NCBI RefSeq assembly: GCF_008831285.2
Contig: NC_045141.1
Coordinates: 7,615,353 to 7,679,352 of the forward strand
DNA length: 64,000 nucleotides
Direction: 5' to 3'
DNA from: Nymphaea colorata
Taxonomy: Eukaryota; Streptophyta; Magnoliopsida; Nymphaeales; Nymphaeaceae
Under the pieces are notes generated by a model. It was not told where the DNA came from. It did not search any database and saw nothing but the letters and a program-made list of their open reading frames with translations. This document shows positions 34,501 through 46,249 of this stretch, one piece after another. A program made the position numbers and the translations under genes. Every line of letters starts with the position of its first letter. Within the stretch, counting starts at the first letter, position 1.

Positions 34501-34721
34501 ATGTCGGGTCCTGTAGGAAACAAGCAAAGCAACTGAAAATCAGTTAAAGTTTGGCGGCCTTGGTTAATGAGCTAATAGACAAAAGATTAAACTTGAATGC
34601 AGGAACATACATGACACCAAACCAAAGTTAAGTTAGGAAACAATGAAACATTTCCTTTGTATTGATTTTGCTTTTCGGATTCCTCGGATGATGATGATGA
34701 GTCATCTATTGGAGTTTCCAT
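31521..34721 (-). pseudogene. Copia-1 Gag start, integrase, reverse transcriptase, RNase H (broken)
   Basis: Read on the minus strand. The Gag start is followed by pre-integrase (IWHLRLGHL, then CEVCALAKQTRFPFG, about 34,265-34,110) and integrase (HCDVWGPY, LVDDFTRTTWVFLM, IRTNNGLEF, about 34,100-33,850). A linker with RVHRCLFLGHPFG-like sequence follows near 33,560. Reverse transcriptase retains an intact YVDD (32,465-32,454). RNase H ends the frame with YCDTDWGACRNIKKSIAGYCVYIG, KAEYRSLADVACEI and ADVFTKALENKQF (32,067-31,522). Frameshifts and stops occur at about 32,150, 32,350, 32,900 and 33,780. Copia order (integrase before reverse transcriptase) is clear. Confidence 0.9.
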
Positions 34722-34829
34722 GACAGAGAAGTGAAATCAGCACAACCGAACCGTAGTTGATGTATAGCAGTATAGGCAAGAGCACCAACAGAAACGACTA
34801 CTAGCAGCAAGGTATCTGCTCTGATACCA

Positions 34830-35165
34830 TGTAAAATCCCAGGTAATGGAGATAAAAATTGGTAGTCAAAGAAGAAGATAGTGGCAAAGACGAATAGAGG
34901 TAAGAACAGAGATTAAAACCAGCACAGAAAAGGATAACCCTGCACCAACTCTTCTTTCACTCTAAATGAGTACATATACAAATAAATAAGTACCACACAT
35001 TACATATTTTACAAGACAAGGAAACATTTCCGAATACTTGTAGGTTCCAGGTGAGCCTTGCAAGTAGACAACATGCGTGCTGGTGATGTTTGAGTGTGAG
35101 AACATTTGCATCAGAAGCATGCGTAAAGACATTCTGGACCAATGTTTCGGATATGGGTCTCAACA
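34830..35165 (-). repeat. Copia-1 5' LTR
   Basis: 336 bases with TG...CA edges, adjoining the primer-binding site at its low-coordinate side. Confidence 0.92.
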
Positions 35166-35393
35166 ATATTACCACCCACTCCTCACACCTATACCCCCTA
35201 CCACTAGTAGCAGAGCTCTGTGTGGGCTGGTGTCAGGCAGTAAACCCATACAAAGTTCCGATACCATGAAGCTGGATCAAGATCCAATCACTTGTGGAGC
35301 CTTCATCAGTGACTCAAATGCCCCCTCATCCAAAAATTCTGGCTCTACCAAATGCCTATTACTAGGCCCAAGAGTCTTTGACTTTATTCTTAC

Positions 35394-35780
35394 TATTGGA
35401 CTTTTGGATCTGAATGTACCTATGATGGATAGGATCCAAATCTATGTAACTAGTGCAGTAATGCACTATGAGCTTGCCTGTTGCATTTCATTGGAAAATG
35501 GAAAGTTAACGTACAATGGGTAATGGAAGAGCAAATCATGGGTATGGCAACCAACGCAAGAATAAAAGTGATTCTTGGTAGAAAAAAAATAGGCTATTTT
35601 TTATCAATTGGATCTCTAACTATAGTATGGATTGTGAAAGGAAGGTGTTCTTTGGATCGTGAGAGCATCATCCCCATCGAGTCATACAAACCGCTCATCA
35701 TTTGTCTTTCTTTTGCTGCAAATCTAAGATAATCAAACTAAACTGACTTTTGGATGGATGGTGAATCTAGGTGTCTGTCG
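35394..35780 (+). repeat. Copia-2 5' LTR
   Basis: 387 bases aligned to the right LTR, with clear divergence. Confidence 0.85.
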
Positions 35781-35797
35781 GTGGTACCAGAGACAGG

Positions 35798-36343
35798 TTA
35801 TGGATCAGCCCTGTGATCTCGTGGGGCTGATTTTCTAGGAAGGTCAAAGTCTTGCATCATCTTGCTAACCAATTGGGGCTTGATGCAGTCACGTTTTAGG
35901 CAGATGCATAGAACCTCAAGAGGCAATAAGACTGCCATTACTTCAACTGGCGTGCCCACCACTGAGTAGGTCGTTGGACTTGTCTTTGTGTTTTCTTTCC
36001 TATCGAAGATAACAACGAAATCAGTTTGCCCTTGGGCATTAACAGCAGGCAAGGTGAAGAAGTTGTTGCCAATACCTATTCTCTGGTTGCTTCTTGTAGA
36101 CAAGAATTGGAGGCAACCTCGGTATGAGGAAATTTTATTCAAGAAATTTGTAGAAGGGGGCTGGATGAAGCCACCCCTACTGAATAAGCCCAATACAGGT
36201 CTGTAAATCTGCATCAATCTCTTCTCCAATAATCGCAGGCTAAACTGTAACTTTTTCTTTTCTTGACTATAGAGAACAGAAACATGAGGCTGTGATGTTT
36301 TCGCTTCCTCTTTAATTCTTGGTTGACCGATGTCTCTAGACAT
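35798..36343 (-). other. Antisense 181-codon open frame in copia-2 leader
   Basis: The open frame runs against the element between its 5' LTR and Gag. It includes GNNFFTLPAVNAQGQTDFVVIFD and PVEVMAVLLPLEVLCICLKRD, which is not low-complexity. It stays open in an element whose sense frames are all broken. I do not recognise a domain. It may be a chance frame, a captured host fragment, or an antisense retroelement gene of the kind described in some plant LTR elements. Confidence 0.35.
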
Positions 36344-36525
36344 TGGATCCCAACATTTTATAAAAAATAGTTTAGAAGAAATACTGCATGCATGAGCTTG
36401 CCTTGAGGTGGTTCTTTTCTTTTGACCATTTTCTTTTCTCTATAGTCGACCGATGTTACTAGACATCAAATCCCACACATTATGCAATGCATTTCAGTAG
36501 ATAGACAGCATACACGAGCCTGCCA
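36317..36525 (+). repeat. Two imperfect 123-bp direct repeats in copia-2 leader
   Basis: GACCGATGT(C/T)(T/A)CTAGACAT...ATCCCA...GCATGCATGAGC or GCATACACGAGC...TTGCC/CTGCC occurs at 36,325 and again at 36,448. Confidence 0.7.
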
Positions 36526-37204
36526 TGTCCGTTCACCCATTCCTCATCTTTTATTCTTTTATGACCATGTTTCAATGCATCATTCCGTTATAATTTTTTT
36601 TTTCATTGCTAACTCATTAGTTTTTTTGTGGTCTATGCATTGAATCATAACTATTTAGTTAAAATGTGCATATATATAGGATATCATGTTCACGTTTTTT
36701 GTGGATCCACATTACGAGACAAATTTGACTATTATATAGTTTCATGTCTTTATTACTTATGTATTTGTCCATTGACCCATTTCCGACCATTATGTGAATT
36801 TTATATCAGTTCTTGTTTCTTGATGATCCATTGATATGTACACATACGATATTATAATTGAGATATGCTATTACATGATTGCATGACGGGCATGTGATAT
36901 GTATTTTTTTTAATGGTCTGTTCTCCTAAACATTTTGGATATTGTGGTGCATACATTTGTATTGGTTGCCTGTTATGGTAAACCCTGATCGGTTGGACCC
37001 ACATTTTTATTTTTATTGACATACGATTCAAATTTGTGCTCACTCTTCTAAATGCATGGTGGAAATGCTATGTAGATATAGAGTAAGATCCATATTGCTC
37101 CTTTTAGATCTACATCTGATTAGTGCCACTGCAGTTTTCCTAGTAACCATGTCGATCTTGAGAAATGAACACTCTATGGTTGCCAATGACAATAAAGATA
37201 TGGC

Positions 37205-37690
37205 TCATTTGGTAGCTATGCCGTCGCCAGATAGCATAGTGGAGCCACCTGAAGTACATAGTTGCAAATGTGACACAGAGATAGAACTATAGAAGTAGTT
37301 TACGAAGTTTAAGATGTGCCACACATACATAGTCTGTAGGCATATTGCATATATGCATGCTAGACTACGTGAGTTTGTAGATGGATTTGGCATATATGAT
37401 GGAGCTACTAAGGCAGGTAAAGCAATACTTTTCTCCTTTCTGAATGATAAGGGAGCACTATTTTGGCAAAAATCTCTGGAGAGACATGTCGTTGCCTTAG
37501 ATTTTGAGAAAGGAGTCATTGAAATTGAACTTGAGGACAAGAGCCAAGTAAAACAGAATTTCTGGTGAGCCCAGGCTCGAGAGGATAACTTTGTCCTTAG
37601 GAATGGGAAGCTACAACATCTACATTCAAGGAATGGTAGGGCGGCAATTTGGCATGCTAGAGGGACCAACTCCAAAACAGGAGGGCATTT
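37205..37690. other. Open frames on both strands in copia-2 leader, unrecognised
   Basis: A + frame at 37,314-37,568 (ARLREFVDGFGIYDGATKAGKAILFSF) overlaps a longer minus frame at 37,205-37,675. Neither has a domain that I know, and which, if either, was ever translated cannot be told. Both lie before the readable Gag of copia-2. Confidence 0.3.
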
Positions 37691-38157
37691 TTTATTATAG
37701 GTCGCAATTTCCTGAGGTAGTGCACAAATTCACTAAGCTCTACATTTAGTCTTTAGGCATAGATTTTTGTTTTTATTTTTTATTTTTCTTAGTAATAGGC
37801 AGTCTTTGAACATAGTCGTATTTAGTCAATTTATATCCTTTTTTTATTGAACTACGTCATTTTTTTTGCTTGACACTCACGAATGAACATTATTTCATGA
37901 CATGAAAAATTAATGAAGATTCATTTTCTTTTATTTAATAGTTCATTTTTCTAAGCAAGATTAATTATTTAATTATGCTTGTGATCTTTGGTTTTATCCC
38001 ATGGTGATTTGCATCCCTACTAGTAGAAAATTGGAGTTAAGAAGAACAACTTTATTGTATAGTTAGAAATCACTAGGATAGTGGACAATGATTTCGAACT
38101 TAGAGACTTTCCATCCTACCCCTAGTGTGAGATATTGTACGACTAGTTGTGTTGCCA

Positions 38158-38159
<2 letters not shown>

Positions 38160-38239
<80 letters not shown>

Positions 38240-38255
38240 GTGTGTGTGTATGTGT
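38160..38255. repeat. Long (AT)n plus (GT)n microsatellite in copia-2
   Basis: About 76 bases of alternating AT followed by about 30 of GT-rich repeat. It is the longest simple repeat in the window. Confidence 0.95.
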
Positions 38256-38379
38256 GTGTGTGTGAGCAATGAGTTTCATTTGACACATTAACGGCACACA
38301 GTTTAATAATTATAATGGTTGTTTCCATTTTGATTGACTTAGGATATATCGGCACTAAGCAAGTCAATCTTAGTTTTGA

Positions 38380-41300
38380 CCCACATTGAGAAGTTAAATG
38401 AGGATAACTGTGACATATGACATACAAAGATATGGTTGACCTTATAGAAGGCTAAAGCCCTTGATACACTGAACTACATCATGATTATACTTGAGGGAAA
38501 TAGTATATAAGCACAAAAAGACTTTGATGCTTATGATGCATAGAAACATATATAAAAATAGTGTGGCCAGAGTCACAATGTTGTACTCAATGCAAGATGA
38601 CATTATGTGTTCGTTTGAATAGTACACTACAGATGTGGATAGCCCTCAGGATTGGAGGAACATCAAGTACTAAACTGAAAGAGTTCATTCTTAAATTCAA
38701 TTCATATCATAAATAGGACCAACAAATTGTAACTCAGCATCTAAGGGAGATAGCTAGCATGATTAGAGAGCTAAAGTCAATAGGACACACCCTTACAAAT
38801 AAACAACAAATTTAAGTAGTGATAAGAGCGTTGTCGAATGACTGAGAGAGTATGAAAATAATAACAAGATCATCAAAATTTGTTAAGACATATCTTGACA
38901 CCTAGAACTAGAGTATGAGCACTTGGAAGCTGCCAAATCCTGTGGTCAGTCCTAGATGGCCAAAAGTTTCAGAAAGTCTCCCAATCATAAAAGAAAAAAG
39001 GGTGATAGTCCTAGGTGGTTTAAGAACAAATGTAAAAATGATCAGGCCAAGAAGAAGCAAGATGGAAAACAGTGGCAATGTAGAAAGAGTAGTCAGAAGA
39101 AGGACAAGAGTAAGGGAAATGCTTCAATTGTGGGAAGTTTGGTCACTTCGCTCAGAAATATAGTGAACCAAAGAAGATGTGCATTTCTTTGACTTTAAAT
39201 CATTACTTTTTTTTTCAAGTTATGCTCTAATTGTAAAGCTTCATCCTTTGTGGATGTATGCTTAGGAGCAATAGATCATATTGAGACACATGATCGTTGT
39301 GCATTTGTCGAGTATCAAAAGTACTTAGTTGGAAAAAGTTGTTCTTTCTAGAGAACAACGATTTTGCAGAAGTACATGGGATTGGTACTTGCCAACTGGT
39401 TTTGGGGAGTGGATGAGATTAACTATTCATGATGTGCTTCATGGCTCAAATATTCAAACAAATTTAGTTTATGCTTCTTCTTTGATGACATTTGGTTATA
39501 AACTTACTTTTAATGATAAGGATGTTGACATATTGTCTACAACCTTGGTTATTTGTTTGTGTTAATGAATTATTTCTTTGTTTTAAATACTAATTCAAAT
39601 TCTTACTATGTGAGTGATAAATACCTTAATGTGTAAGTTAACATAGGTGTGTATACGTGACATGCTCGTCTGGGGCATATTGGTCAAAAGAAAATGATTA
39701 GACTTGCTCATGAGGGACTACTAAGGTCCTTACAAATATTAACAAGTTTGTCTATGAGCATTACTTAGCAAGAAAAACAAAGAAACCATTTACAAAAACA
39801 ATTAATGCTTTTGTTATATTACAGCTAATGCTTTTTAACATATGTGGACCAAATGAGTGTAACATCCAAACATGGTGCATGTGCTTCATCACTTTTACTA
39901 ATGAGTACACTCAATGCTTTTATGTGTACTTGATCTCCCATAAGTCTGAAACACTAGATTGCTTCAGGCACTTCATGAATTTGGTTGAGAAGCAGCTTGA
40001 TCTCTCATAAGTCTTTAATACTAAATTGCTTTAGACACTTCATGAATTTGGTTATCAACCAGCTTGATAAAAAAAGCAAAGCCCTTCAAACATATCAATG
40101 TGGAGAATATATATCTGAACATTTTAAGGAACCATGCAATGAAAAAAGCATACATAGACAACTGAATATCACATCCACACTATAACAAAATGTCGTTACT
40201 GAGAGGAAAAATCAAACATTGATGGATATGACATATCTATGATGGTGCAAGCACAGTTACCAATTTCATTTTAACGTGATGTTTGTTGACTACGACATAC
40301 ATCATTAATTGTGTGTCCACAAAATCTGTCTCATCAACTCCATATGAACAATAGATGGGCTGCCAGCCTGACCTTAGCCATTTGAGACCTTGGGAGTCCA
40401 TACCATTTGTTCACGATCTTTCTCACCATTGCAGTAAAAAAGGATCAAGGGGAAAGAAATGTATTTTTATTTGATATTTTAAATACTCCAAGGGTTATAT
40501 CTTCTTAGGATAAAATGTATAAATGAGATAGATTTTGTGAATGCTACATTCTTGAAAAATGATTCCCTAAGAGCAAATTACATGAGGCTTGGAGCCTAAT
40601 TCTGGTGTCTTGCCAGTATACAAGGAAAAAAAATACCAGTGTGCAAATTTTAAGATAAATGGTGAAGTTATGATGACAGTATCTAATCACATTGATGTCT
40701 TAAAATTTGTGCAAAAGGTCATCCCTTGTTCTAATAAGGAAGAATGAAAGAAAGCAATGGAAGTGCTGAGATCCACGAGCATCAACAAGGTCTAGGAACT
40801 AAGGAAGACCATAGGTAACAAATAGATTCTCAATGTTAAAAGGAATGCAAAAGGACCTATCGAGAAATTTAAGATTCACCTTGTTGCCAAAGATACATAG
40901 AAGGAAGAGATCAACTATGATAAGACATTCGCTCTAGTCATCAAGATGACTTTTGTTCTCTTATATTAGCCATTGTTTCATATATAAATATCGAACTACA
41001 TCAGATTGATGTAAAGATGACATTCCTTAATGAAAAATATGACAAGAAAATTTACAGAATAATCTGAAGAGTTTGTTGTCACGGGTGCCGATCATTAAGT
41101 TTGCAAGCTTAGAAGGTCCATTTATAGACTTAAACAATCGTCTAAGCTGTGGTACATAAAATTGCATGAGACTCTCAAACCAGTAGATATTTGTATGAGT
41201 AAGGTGATAGTCTATAAGCCAAAATGTACTCAGAAACACCAAAAGAGAAAAACAAATGTTTAACGTATTATATTCAAGTGTGTCAATAATGTAATGTACC

Positions 41301-41930
41301 AGACTATGTGTACATAACTTGACATATGTCAAGGTTGAGACAGTCAAACGATCTAAATCAAACCATGGGCAAACTCATTTGAAAGTTGTTAATCAGAGGT
41401 TGTACTTAAAAGGTACCAAGAATTTAGCACTATACTATAACAATGGTGAGTTGTGGCTTAGGTGTTACATAGATGCTAACTGGGGAGGGGAGGACAGTCT
41501 GATTTACATAAATCTAAATCTGGATGCTTCAATTTAATTATGATGTGATATGCTGATGTAGTAAGAAACATATGTGTATACCCTTACCTACCATGGAAGC
41601 TGAATTTGTAGCTTGGTCCATGATGGTACAAGAGGGTGTCATGATCGAGAAAGTTTTTCAAACAACTTGATATTGATTTGAAAACAAGTGCTTCAATTGA
41701 TGTTAATATTGATAACTATGCTGCAATTTCATATGCCAAGAACATCAAATTTCATTGTAAAAACAAACATATTGACACTAGATGTAAGTACTTGTGAGAA
41801 GTAGTACAAAAGAAAAAGTGTTGTTGAGTTACCTTTCTACCCATGAAATTGTGGCAGATCTACTTACTAAGTCAAATATTGTTGATGTATTTCACAAACA
41901 TGTAATATCTATAAGATTTAATAGAATATA
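38380..41930 (+). pseudogene. Copia-2 Gag-Pol, heavily mutated
   Basis: Gag begins near 38,385 (HIEKLNEDN, then KALDTLNYIMIILEGN). A nearly intact zinc knuckle, CFNCGKFGHFAQK, lies at about 39,122-39,160; the last Cys position is Tyr. Pre-integrase follows near 39,660 (HARLGHIGQKKMIRLAHEGLL). Integrase follows at 39,830-40,180 (ICGPNE, FITFTNEYTQCFYVYLISHKSE). Reverse transcriptase remnants lie at about 40,880-41,450, ending QRLYLKGTKNLALYYNNGELW. RNase H shows YIDANWGG (41,468), TMEAEFVAWSMMVQEGV (about 41,587) and STHEIVADLLTKSNIV (about 41,840). Stops and shifts are frequent throughout. Confidence 0.85.
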
Positions 41931-43069
41931 ATATTTCTTTAAAGGATGAAAATCTCATGACTAAATTCTTATATGTTGCACATCTATATGTAAGTATGCA
42001 TACATGTCTATATCGTTTGTTCACACAAACAGATCCCTTTGAGCACTAAGTGTCAACTAAGTTGAGATGAGATGGGCAAAACTTAAGAATACTTTTAAAA
42101 AGTGATATGTTTTGTGGATTATAAGTGTTAGTGAACCAAAATGGTTTAAGCGAAAAATGATACAAAATGATGATATTTCATACAAAGTCATATTTTGATC
42201 ATCACTTTGATTGGATCAAGATGATGACACATATTATAGAATCATAACACAACATGAACTCCAAAAAGTCATGTAGACTTGATAACCAAATCCAATGGCT
42301 CAGATTATCTTAGTTGGACTGAGAGGGATATCTTTTGAAAACTCGTGTCAATTCTTTGGGAAAAGTTAGACTTTTGTTGATCTATATGACAAAGTAAATT
42401 ACCTTCAATGCTTACATATACTCACTGAATATGAGTCAATAATGGAAATTGACCGAAGTGAGAAATGATGAATTATCTCTACTTATTCATTGTGTGAGTC
42501 TTAAGAAATATATGATTTTAAATCATGTATTTACCTTGGTTGCTTTTATGAACCCTCGACTATATTCAGAGATGATGAATTAGTGTTGCTACTTTAGTAT
42601 GCCACCTAAGGGCATGAGAGATTCGACTGAATATGGCATATTTGAAAGAAGAGCTAGTTCAAATTATGAACATATATAGGGAAGAGATCATTTATCGCTA
42701 CATAAGTACCCATATTTACTGTCAGCATTGTTGAATTGCCAATAGAGAAACTTGATTCAATAGTAAATATGAAGCATAATATAAGGTCATATAGCATCAT
42801 CAATTGCTGAGGAATTGAGTGTATTGAGACTCATGTCGATGAATTTTGATCCTGCACATAGTGAGTTATATTTGGGAACTTGACTATAGAAAAAACTTTC
42901 CTTACAAGTGAGATCACTGTGTTATACTAATATGTCTATAGTTGGTCATTTTTCATCTATGCTCATGGGTCGCACAATCATATAACCAGTATGTTGCATG
43001 AGAATGCATATACCTAAACCACTTTAGAAGTGCTCTTATCTCTTTCCCCATCATGTTCAAGTGGGAGAA

Positions 43070-43467
43070 TGTTGAACCTCCAATTCTAAATCTGTCCATG
43101 TCCGGTAGGATCCAGATCTATGTGACTGGTGTGGTAACGCACCGTTCCCACAATAATAAAAGTTGTCGGTTTACATTTCATTGGAAAATGCAAATTTAAT
43201 GTATGGGATAAAAGAAAAGCAAATGGTTGGTATGGCAACCGACACAAGAATAAAAGTGATTCGCGCTCAAAGAGATTATGCTTTTTTTTTTCGATTGAAT
43301 CGCTAACTATAGTAAGGATTGTGAAAGAAATGTCTTATTCGAATCGTGAGATAATCGTCCCTATCGAGTCATTAAAGTCAATCATTGTTCGTTTTTCTTC
43401 CATCGCAAACCCAAGGTAACCTAACTAAAATGACTTTTGGAGGGATAGTGAATTTAGATGTCTATCA
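43070..43467 (+). repeat. Copia-2 3' LTR
   Basis: 398 bases, beginning TGTTGAACCTCC directly after the purine tract and ending GTCTATCA. Confidence 0.88.
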
Positions 43468-46240
43468 CTTTCAAATGTTGTTTGTATATCTATAAGTACT
43501 TCTAGCCCTTAAAGAATTTGAGCACCGAGCTTTGAGACTTTGGATGATTATGTCAACCTTGACATAAATGGAATTGTTATTTTGGAATAACTCTACTTTT
43601 TACCATGGAAAAACATAAATACTCACTATGGGTTGACCACAACAATACCAAAATTTAGCAAGAAACAATACCTTGGATGCACTCACTATAATGGAATTAA
43701 ACATCAAAAAATAATGCTTTGGATTACGTGGCTTTCTTGAAAATCATCATGCAAATTGGTTTTCATTGATTGCCAACAATCCAATGTCACAATATATGCT
43801 ATGCCATTTTACTTGAATCCAACAAATGGAGATGTTGCTAAAATGACAAAAAATGAATACAACGATAATTCTATGTCATCCACTTCTAAGTCTCTATCTA
43901 CATTCGGATTTTATATTTTGGTGCTAGTGATCACCTTGCTTTCTTTGTTCTTATTGGATTTTGAAGGGTACTATAAATGTGCTCAAAATATTACTCTACT
44001 GAAAAGCAATAGAGATACTTTCCTATAAAAAAATTGGACTTTAAGTGGAGCCCAAGGAGAACTTGACAAGGTTACACCTTTTCACATAAAGCATCATTCA
44101 TTTTGGTAAATGTCAAAAGGCATAAATAAGTTCTCTTTGGAGCACACTTTCATCTTTGCATGTACTTTTACATTTGGATCTAGATTTTGGATTTGAAATC
44201 CAAAAGTAACTACAGATTACTAATTTAACATCTATTGGTTTGCAATTCTCAAAAACATCTAAAATGTTTAAACTTGTCAAAGATGTTTGTTTGATTATTG
44301 TATTGTAGTTTGCTTGTTGCTTGACACAAACTCTAACATCATTTCTATTTTTTTCTACTCTCTGTTTTTTGTAGTAAACCAATTTTGAATGTAATGTCTT
44401 ATTTGGCTTCATGTTTTTGAGATTTTTCATCTCTCACTCTTTCTTTATGAATGACAGGTTGATTTAATTTGGTGAACCTGTTTTTATGCTAAGTCCTTTG
44501 ACTTCTACAACTATTGACCTTATATTGCATATCACTTTGTTTTTGCTTATTATTCATGCAAAAAGAAAACAACCTATTTTTCTCATCTCATTTTTTGAGA
44601 AATTGGCTTCATGCTTCTATGGAAGCCAATAATTTTTTGAGATTGATTGAGTTTTTAACATCTCATGCATTTGAATTGGCATTTTTATACTCATGCCCCT
44701 TTTTTTTGCATCCATGACAGTACTATTTATTGTCGAAATTACTTTTTCTGTATAATAATTTTTCCCTTTACCACAAACCTTTGTTTTCTTCCTTTTAGAA
44801 TTGAGATTCTTTATTGGAGGCTTCTTTTTTTAACCAATGAGAGCTTTATTTGAAATGCATGTTCAATAGTATGAATCCTTTCAAATGTCAAAAAATCCTA
44901 TCAACCCTTGTATTGATAGAATTGATAAATTTTTTGACTCTTAAATCCTATCAACTCTTGTATTGATAGAATTGATAAATTGTTTAACTCCTTATTTGAT
45001 TTATAATTTTAGTAAATTTAGGGAAGACTTTTGAATTGGTTTATTGTCCTTCTTAGATAATGAATTAAAATCTCTTCATAATGCTTGAAAATTTGATAAA
45101 AATTATTATTTTTAAAAAACTAGGCTCAAGTTTTAAGTTATTTCAAGCATGTTTATGAAGTTGTATTCATGATCCAAATGAAGATTGTATTACTTGCCTC
45201 TGGTTGTATATATAGATGCACATTTACATAATTTTTCTTGTCATTCTTGAAATTTTCTTAGTTTTTCATAACCACTATGATGATCTTCCAAAACACCTAT
45301 GAGGCAATAAAGCCTCTATTTGATACTCCCAAATTGTAGCTTTCACCATAAAAGATAAACACATGAAGTTGAAATATTTCACAACAAAGTTATTCACATT
45401 CACCACCATAGTTTCAACTCAAATGTAGTCTTCTTCAATTTGTTTCTTTATATCGTTTGTGGGGTTTTGAATGACATCGCAAATGCACTCAAAATATTAT
45501 TTTATCAAGAGAAGCAATGGGAGTACTTTTTTGCAAAGGGAAGAGGACTTTCATATAGAGTTCAAACAAGAACGTACCATAGTCTAGAAAAGATTACATC
45601 TTTTCGCATGAAGTAACATACCTTTTAATAAGTTTGAAAGAAGTGTAAGTTGCAACCTTTATCCAAACAAGGTGTTTTTTGTATGCACCTTTTCATGATT
45701 ACATGTCCCTTCACATTTGGAACTAGATTTTGGATATTAAATTCAAAATTGACTACCAATTACATATTTAATAGTTATCTCTACATCAAAATATAAATTG
45801 AATGTTTAACTGTCAAATACGTCCAACACTCTCTCCTCTTCTCAATGTACTATTAAAATTTAAGATTCCACACACTCGAATCATGCCCTTTGTGTTCCTT
45901 CTTCTTAGTTTAGTCTTCTACATGCTAGTCAATTGACTAGACAATTGAATTGCTTAGTCATGCTTCTCTCTCACTGCAGCATTATTTAGGACCTTGTTCC
46001 TTGGAGTTGATAAAGAAAAAGAGCTGCATAAGTTTACGGTCTCTACCCTACCTCAATTGCTTTGACAATCTCCATCAGCTGATTCCAAGTGTTGCAATTC
46101 TAAGAATCCTTCCAATTCCTCAGTAAGATGTCCTATCCTTAAAAAATGCTTGTGGTTATTTGCAATTGTGCCAAACTATCAGGCCTTGCTCTTCCTACTA
46201 GTTCCATAAGTACAAAATGTGTTTTCTATCTTATTCATGT
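43468..46240. other. AT-rich DNA with an old direct duplication
   Basis: No gene is recognised. Sequence at about 43,970-44,290 recurs in diverged form at about 45,480-45,845: GCTCAAAATATTACT/GCACTCAAAATATTATT, GTTACACCTTTTCACAT/GATTACATCTTTTCGCAT, and GATCTAGATTTTGGAT/AACTAGATTTTGGAT. The offset is about 1.5 kb. A 53-base tandem repeat (ATCCTATCAACCCTTGTATTG...) lies at 44,895-45,000. The pair could be worn terminal repeats of a retroelement, but no coding domain lies between them. Confidence 0.5.
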
Positions 46241-46249
46241 AGCTATTTG

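Larger units (their letters stand above)
31200..35165 (-). mobile_element. Ty1/copia deletion derivative (copia-1) with target duplication ATATT
   Basis: LTRs lie at 31,200-31,484 and 34,830-35,165. Both contain CCCAGGTAATGGAG near the low-coordinate edge and end GGGTCTCAACA. Flanks are ATATT on both sides (31,195-31,199 and 35,166-35,170). A perfect primer-binding site, TGGTATCAGAGC, lies at 34,829-34,818 on the minus strand. The purine tract TTTGAGGGGGAG lies inside the other LTR. The internal region is only about 3.3 kb. A Gag start (METPIDDSSSSSEESEK, 34,721) runs within about 40 codons into sequence from the end of protease or pre-integrase (MYVPAFKFNL), so most of Gag and protease has been deleted. 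Confidence 0.93.
35394..43467 (+). mobile_element. Full-length Ty1/copia relic (copia-2), ~8.1 kb
   Basis: LTRs lie at 35,394-35,780 and 43,070-43,467. They share GGATCCAGATCTATGT, TTTCATTGGAAAATG, GGTATGGCAACC and AGAATAAAAGTGATTC in order. The right LTR has TG...CA edges. The left one has mutated edges (TA...CG). A primer-binding-site-like TGGTACCAGAGAC lies at 35,782. The purine tract AAGTGGGAGAA directly precedes the right LTR. The flanks CTTAC and CTTTC agree at four of five bases. The leader is about 2.5 kb long before a recognisable Gag. All coding domains are broken. Confidence 0.88.

Noticed and set aside
37205-37675. 156-codon minus frame as a host gene
   Set aside because: It lies inside the copia-2 element and has no recognisable domain; kept only as an observation.
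38087-38427. Several open frames rich in Ile-Tyr repeats
   Set aside because: They are translations of the (AT)n microsatellite.
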